Shown: piece by piece, positions 60,637 to 64,000 of the stretch
Layout: every line of letters begins with the position of its first letter
How positions within the stretch are numbered: the first letter of the stretch is position 1
DNA from: Saprospiraceae bacterium
GTDB taxonomy: Bacteria; Bacteroidota; Bacteroidia; Chitinophagales; Saprospiraceae
Length of the DNA stretch: 64,000 nt
NCBI GenBank assembly: GCA_013214355.1
Contig: JABSSL010000007.1
Coordinates: 1 to 64,000, forward strand
Reading direction: 5' to 3'
Position numbers and translations under genes: made by a program
Notes under the pieces: generated by a model
The model's database searches: none
Seen by the model: the letters and a program-made list of their open reading frames with translations, nothing else
What the model was told of the DNA's origin: nothing

Positions 60637-61725
60637 ATGGAAATGAATATTAAACCAATTCTAGGGCAAGCTAAGAAAACGCCGATTGTGATCGCTGGCC
60701 CTTGTAGTGCGGAGACAGAAGAGCAAGTACTAGCTACAGCTCATGGTTTGAAAGATGCCGGTATCGATTTATTCAGAGCGGGTATCTGGAAACCTAGAAC
60801 ACGCCCAGGTTCTTTCGAAGGAGTAGGAACCGAAGGTCTTAGCTGGTTGAAAAAAGTGAAAGAGGAGACGGGCATGAAGGTGACTACTGAAGTTGCCAAT
60901 ACACAGCACGTTTTCGAAGCCCTGAAATATGGCGTTGATGTAGTTTGGTTAGGCGCTAGAACTACGGTTAATCCGTTTTCTGTTCAGGAAGTTGCTGATG
61001 CCTTGAAAGGGGTTAAGATTCCTGTGATGATCAAAAATCCAATCAATCCTGACTTCAAATTGTGGGTGGGAGCGATTGAAAGAATCTACAAGGCCGGTAT
61101 CGAAAATATCGCTGTAATCCACCGTGGCTTTTCTTACCATGGACAAACAAAATACAGAAACGTACCACGCTGGCAAATTCCTATTGACCTAAAGCGTCAA
61201 TTTCCAAACTTGGAAATCATTTGTGACAATAGCCATATTTGCGGTCGGAGAGATACATTGTTTGATGTAGCTCAAAAGGCAATGGATTTGGACTTCGACG
61301 GTATTATGACCGAAGTACACCCAACTCCTGATGATGCATGGAGTGATGCCAAACAACAGATCACGCCCAATCAATTCATCGATCTAAAGGATCGACTCAA
61401 GCAGAGAGAAGCTTCTACCGATGATATCGAATTCTGGGAGCACATGGATCATTTGCGCCATGAGATTGATGAGATAGACGAGGAGATCATGAACATGATG
61501 GTGAAGAGAATGCAATTGTCGGATAGCATTGGTCAATACAAAAAGCGCAATAACATTGCGGTTCTTCAGCCAGACCGTTGGAATGAAATCCTAGAACGTG
61601 CAGTAGCACAAGGAAAGGCAAAGGACTTGAGCCCACAGTTTGTGGAGGCACTGCTGAAAGCGGTTCACCAGGAATCTATCAACCGCCAGGTAGCCATCCT
61701 AGAAAACAAAAAGGCACAGGCCTAA
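60637..61725 (+). CDS. Bifunctional DAHP synthase / chorismate mutase
   Basis: 362 residues. The N-terminal type I-beta DAHP synthase (about 1-262) shows IVIAGPCSAETEEQV, AGIWKPRTRPGSFEGVG, WLGARTT and CDNSHICGRRD. The C-terminal AroQ-type chorismate mutase (about 270-355) has HEIDEIDEEIMNMMVKRMQLSDSIGQYKKRNN. It thus provides the first step of the shikimate pathway and the branch step to prephenate used by PheA and TyrA in the same operon. Last gene of the operon. Confidence 0.95.
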   Translation: MEMNIKPILGQAKKTPIVIAGPCSAETEEQVLATAHGLKDAGIDLFRAGIWKPRTRPGSFEGVGTEGLSWLKKVKEETGMKVTTEVANTQHVFEALKYGVDVVWLGARTTVNPFSVQEVADALKGVKIPVMIKNPINPDFKLWVGAIERIYKAGIENIAVIHRGFSYHGQTKYRNVPRWQIPIDLKRQFPNLEIICDNSHICGRRDTLFDVAQKAMDLDFDGIMTEVHPTPDDAWSDAKQQITPNQFIDLKDRLKQREASTDDIEFWEHMDHLRHEIDEIDEEIMNMMVKRMQLSDSIGQYKKRNNIAVLQPDRWNEILERAVAQGKAKDLSPQFVEALLKAVHQESINRQVAILENKKAQA

Positions 61726-61796
61726 TAGCTGTATACTTATAAGTCTAAGGCTACCCGCCATTAGGCTTAATTAGATAAAAGATTTAGGAATTGGAC

Positions 61797-61843
61797 AGGA
61801 ACAGAGTGTTGTCATCCATTGCTGATGGTTTCTCTCTGTTCCT
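61797..61843 (+). terminator. Probable terminator of the aromatic operon
   Basis: AGGAACAGAG (61797-61806) pairs perfectly with CTCTGTTCCT (61834-61843), with an inner CATC/GATG stem. The T-run is poor, so the call rests on stem strength and position. Confidence 0.5.
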
Positions 61844-61866
61844 CGCCTGATCCTACTGAAATTTGC

Positions 61867-61874
61867 TATTTTTG
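61867..61874 (+). promoter_or_regulatory. -7 box for the enoyl-CoA hydratase
   Basis: TATTTTTG matches TAnnTTTG and lies 21 bp before the ATG at 61896. It excludes the in-frame upstream start at 61863. Confidence 0.55.
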
Positions 61875-61895
61875 CCCCATCACAAAATAGCAAAT

Positions 61896-62678
61896 ATGGA
61901 CTATCAAAACCTTCAACTTACCTCCTCTGATGGGATCTTAATTCTAACTATTAGTCGCGAAAAGGCCCTCAATGCCTTGAATGGTCAAACCATGCAAGAA
62001 TTGAAACACTTCTTTGGTACACATCTACCGGCACAGGAAGACGTGAAAGGGGTAGTGGTTACGGGAGCCGGATCAAAGGCATTTGTAGCTGGCGCCGATA
62101 TCAAGGAGTTTCTCGCCTTGGATGAAGATAAAGGGGCTGAGATGGGGCAGCGAGGACATGATGTCTTTTTCTTGATAGAACGAGCCAGTGTCCCCGTCGT
62201 GGCAGCTGTGAATGGGTTTGCTTTAGGTGGCGGGTGTGAGTTGGCGATGGCTTGCCATATGCGCATTGCGGGAGAAAATGCTCGCTTTGGACAACCAGAA
62301 GTCAACCTTGGAATCATTCCCGGATACGGAGGAACACAACGCCTACTACAATATATCGGTAAGAGCAAGGCCATCGAACTGATGATGACGGCTGACATGA
62401 TTAATGCGGAGGAGGCATACCGATTGGGTTTGGTGAATTATGTGGTTCCAGCGGGGGAAGAGGTGACTAAAGCCACTGAGCTTATTCAGAAGATTGCTAA
62501 GAAAGGGCCCATTGCTATCAGTAAAATCATTGAAACCGTAAATGCTTTCTACCAATACAATGAGGATGGTTTCGCAAGGGAAGTAAAGGCCTTTGGGGAG
62601 ACTACTGGAACCGAGGACTTTAAAGAAGGCGCTGCGGCCTTTATTGAAAAGCGGAAAGCTGATTTTAAAGGCAAATAG
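61896..62678 (+). CDS. Enoyl-CoA hydratase/isomerase
   Basis: 260 residues, crotonase family. Hydrates 2-enoyl-CoA in fatty acid or amino acid breakdown. Oxyanion-hole segments AFVAGADIKEF near 65 and ALGGGCELAMACHM near 106; the two catalytic glutamates are expected in GGGCELA and GQPEVNLGIIPGYGGTQRL near 130, both present. By eye it resembles short-chain enoyl-CoA hydratase more than dehydratases with special substrates. Monocistronic between two terminators. Confidence 0.93.
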   Translation: MDYQNLQLTSSDGILILTISREKALNALNGQTMQELKHFFGTHLPAQEDVKGVVVTGAGSKAFVAGADIKEFLALDEDKGAEMGQRGHDVFFLIERASVPVVAAVNGFALGGGCELAMACHMRIAGENARFGQPEVNLGIIPGYGGTQRLLQYIGKSKAIELMMTADMINAEEAYRLGLVNYVVPAGEEVTKATELIQKIAKKGPIAISKIIETVNAFYQYNEDGFAREVKAFGETTGTEDFKEGAAAFIEKRKADFKGK

Positions 62679-62702
62679 AGCTGATCGTACTATTCCAAAT
62701 AC

Positions 62703-62740
62703 ACAAAGCCGCTTCTGGATCACTCCGGAAGCGGCTTTGT
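62703..62740. terminator. Strong bidirectional terminator
   Basis: A 16-bp stem (ACAAAGCCGCTTCTGG at 62703-62718 with its complement at 62725-62740, one G-U) and a 6-nt loop, between convergent genes. A/T flanks favour function on both strands. Confidence 0.85.
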
Positions 62741-62765
62741 CATTTCAATATCTTAGCTTACGAGC

Positions 62766-63332
62766 TTAGAACTTCATAGTAGCTCCTATAGTCAGGACTG
62801 AGATACCATATCCGATCTCGGCAAAAGCACCGATGTTTTCGTTGATGTCGTAGCGACCACCGATGTAGGCGGATAAGCTAAGACCACTGGCCGCAAAGCT
62901 GGCGTCATCTAGGTAGGGGTTAGTGGAGTCCCATTTGGCAGAGGCTACAGCGTAACCGAGCATCAAGCCACCGTAAGTATCCATTTTATCCCACACATTG
63001 AAGTGGTAAGAACCTCTAGCACCGATGATTACGAAAGAGTACTTTACTACATCAAAATCATCAAGAAAACCGAAGCGGTCTTTAGTGGACGTATAACCGA
63101 GGTAACCACCAACACTGATTTTGTCGGTTACACCTAATTCAGCACTTACACTTACTGGAGGTACTACTCCGCGGTGAGAACCGTAGAAGGTTCTTATTAA
63201 ACCAATACCGGCATTCACATCCCACTGGCCTTTAGAGAAGTTAGGATTTCCTGCAGTGATCGTTTGTGCGTTTACTTGGCTTGTAGCTAGAAGGCTAGCG
63301 GCGAAAAGGATTAAGAAACAAAGCTTTTTCAT
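62766..63332 (-). CDS. Outer-membrane beta-barrel protein
   Basis: 188 residues from the ATG at 63332, where a signal peptide begins (KKLCFLILFAASLLATSQVNAQ); the frame is open upstream but across the promoter. Eight amphipathic strands can be picked out (WDVNAGIGLIRTFYG, VSVSAELGVTDKISVGGYLGYT, FVIIGARGSYHF and so on), ending in a terminal aromatic residue (GATMKF), the usual signal for barrel insertion. OmpX/OmpW-like size. Function unknown. Confidence 0.8.
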   Translation of the reverse strand: MKKLCFLILFAASLLATSQVNAQTITAGNPNFSKGQWDVNAGIGLIRTFYGSHRGVVPPVSVSAELGVTDKISVGGYLGYTSTKDRFGFLDDFDVVKYSFVIIGARGSYHFNVWDKMDTYGGLMLGYAVASAKWDSTNPYLDDASFAASGLSLSAYIGGRYDINENIGAFAEIGYGISVLTIGATMKF

Positions 63333-63424
63333 GATCATTTGAGTTTTGGGGGGGAGAAGGAACTTGGGTTTTAGTTGATTTTGCTTCTCCCTTGAGGTGA
63401 ATAATTTTTGTTGTTTTGTTGATA

Positions 63425-63455
63425 CAAATGTAGGCTGGGATTCGCCGCTTAGCAA
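63425..63455 (-). promoter_or_regulatory. Promoter of the beta-barrel gene
   Basis: On the minus strand TTG (63453-63455), 20 nt, TACATTTG (63425-63432): a full match to the Bacteroidota pattern. The leader is about 85 nt. Confidence 0.75.
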
Positions 63456-63620
63456 TCAGATTGCAGTGAGCTGGGAAAAAGACAGGGTGAGGTGAGCGAT
63501 CTACGGAGTCTGATAAACTGTGCCTTTGAAAATCTCATCTCACAAGAATATATGAGAACTGCCAAAAATAGCTGTGGACCGCCTAAAGTGTTGATTAAGA
63601 CAGTTGTATGTGGTTTTTGA

Positions 63621-63651
63621 TTTGTATCCTAACCTCAAATCCTTAACTTTG
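63621..63651 (+). promoter_or_regulatory. Promoter upstream of the last gene
   Basis: TTTG (63621-63624), 19 nt, TAACTTTG (63644-63651): both boxes and spacing fit the consensus. The next good ATG is nearly 280 bp downstream, so the transcript has a long leader unless a short frame at 63670 is used. Confidence 0.7.
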
Positions 63652-63935
63652 CCTTGTCAGTTTCCGAAAATGTCTCCTCAGCTGACCAATCCTCCAATCA
63701 CCTTTTGTAAGGTGGTTTATATCTCCTTATTATTATTTTCCAGAAGTCTAATGTGCTGGTATTTGACGAGTATCCTTGCTACAGGAATGATCGATTCCCG
63801 TAGATACATTTGTCCTCTCCGACAGTTCAGTCCAAGGCGCCCAATTAGCGTTGTACTGAGCTAGACTGCCCTATAACTCGGGGCAAGTCAACCTAGAACT
63901 ATTATGTATTGCTTAATTGATACAGGATTGAGGCC
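63652..63935 (+). other. Long leader region without a recognised gene
   Basis: Contains a 64-codon frame (ATG 63670 to TAG 63862-63864) of odd composition with no recognisable motif. No known riboswitch or attenuator was seen. It may simply be the 5' untranslated region of the gene starting at 63936. Confidence 0.4.
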
Positions 63936-64000
63936 ATGAGTAATGGAACTTTCCGGGTCAATCCCGATGAACTAGCTGATGAATTTGTGAATGATAATAG
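63936..64000 (+). CDS. 5' end of an unidentified gene (partial)
   Basis: An ATG at 63936 opens a frame that continues past the window end: MSNGTFRVNPDELADEFVND and on. Acidic, soluble-looking N-terminus, not recognised. GAGG at 63929-63932 (4 nt before the ATG) could be a ribosome-binding site. The strong promoter at 63621 points to this gene. Confidence 0.5.
   Translation, partial: MSNGTFRVNPDELADEFVNDN

Noticed and set aside
63604-63864. 86-codon frame before the last gene
   Set aside because: Begins upstream of the promoter's -7 box and has no protein-like pattern; a shorter version from 63670 is mentioned only as a possibility.

Overview
The window reads as chromosomal DNA of a marine-type member of the Bacteroidota, most likely the Saprospiria (Lewinella/Haliscomenobacter-like). 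The pointers are: type IX secretion C-terminal domains of both classes (gliding-motility/CHU_C type B on two 930-residue proteins, type A on the sugar dehydrogenase), bacillithiol synthesis (bshB1), the BFN/DUF151 nuclease, the pheA-aminotransferase-tyrA-DAHP synthase/chorismate mutase operon order, PadR-linked FtsX-type permeases, GH117 enzymes for marine galactans, and several promoters of the Bacteroidota form (TTG or TTTG, about 18-20 nt, TAnnTTTG). No rRNA, tRNA, CRISPR array, phage or intact insertion sequence was found.

Layout. 1-10 kb: 3' end of an unknown gene, ribE, two paralogous secreted type B T9SS proteins, then der-rfbC-rfbD (minus). 10-18 kb: a GH65 enzyme, an OmpA-domain protein, a vanadium-haloperoxidase-like lipoprotein and a SLC13 carrier (plus). 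18-24 kb (minus): tandem NTF2-like lipoprotein, AraC regulator, and a rimK ... M14 carboxypeptidase-like pair separated by a padR and two PadR-associated membrane proteins that arose by a visible tandem duplication. 24-29 kb: MFS carrier, small membrane protein, glutathione peroxidase, bshB1 and a THUMP-type rRNA methyltransferase. 29-33 kb: a duplicated palindromic repeat block, then a padR-permease operon with duplicated 28-bp operator-like repeats. 33-40 kb: acyl-CoA carboxylase beta subunit with a 43-residue membrane protein, HtrA protease, dapF and threonine aldolase. 39.6-44 kb: a GH117 - DUF5060 - GH117 cassette. 44-52 kb: an ORF broken by one stop codon, mazG, BFN nuclease, CoA-binding protein, pyruvate dehydrogenase E2, recR, and a GT2 fusion protein. 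52-57 kb: secreted PQQ-type sugar dehydrogenase and a dockerin-like secreted protein, with a 0.9-kb gene-free stretch between. 57-62 kb: the aromatic amino acid operon. 62-64 kb: enoyl-CoA hydratase, an outer-membrane barrel, and the first codons of another gene.

The most striking element is the leader of the aromatic operon (57.27-57.61 kb). It holds two consecutive Phe/Tyr-rich leader peptides (21 and 22 residues), each followed by its own intrinsic terminator and a competing antiterminator pairing. This amounts to a tandem, two-stage transcription attenuator for pheA-aminotransferase-tyrA-DAHPS/CM. Other points of note are three families of hairpin-forming intergenic repeats, a padR relic that marks the junction of a gene duplication, and a GT2 protein whose C-terminus looks like a degenerate phosphoglycosyltransferase.

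Function assignments come from reading motifs and family resemblance by eye. No database search, alignment program or RNA folding was run.
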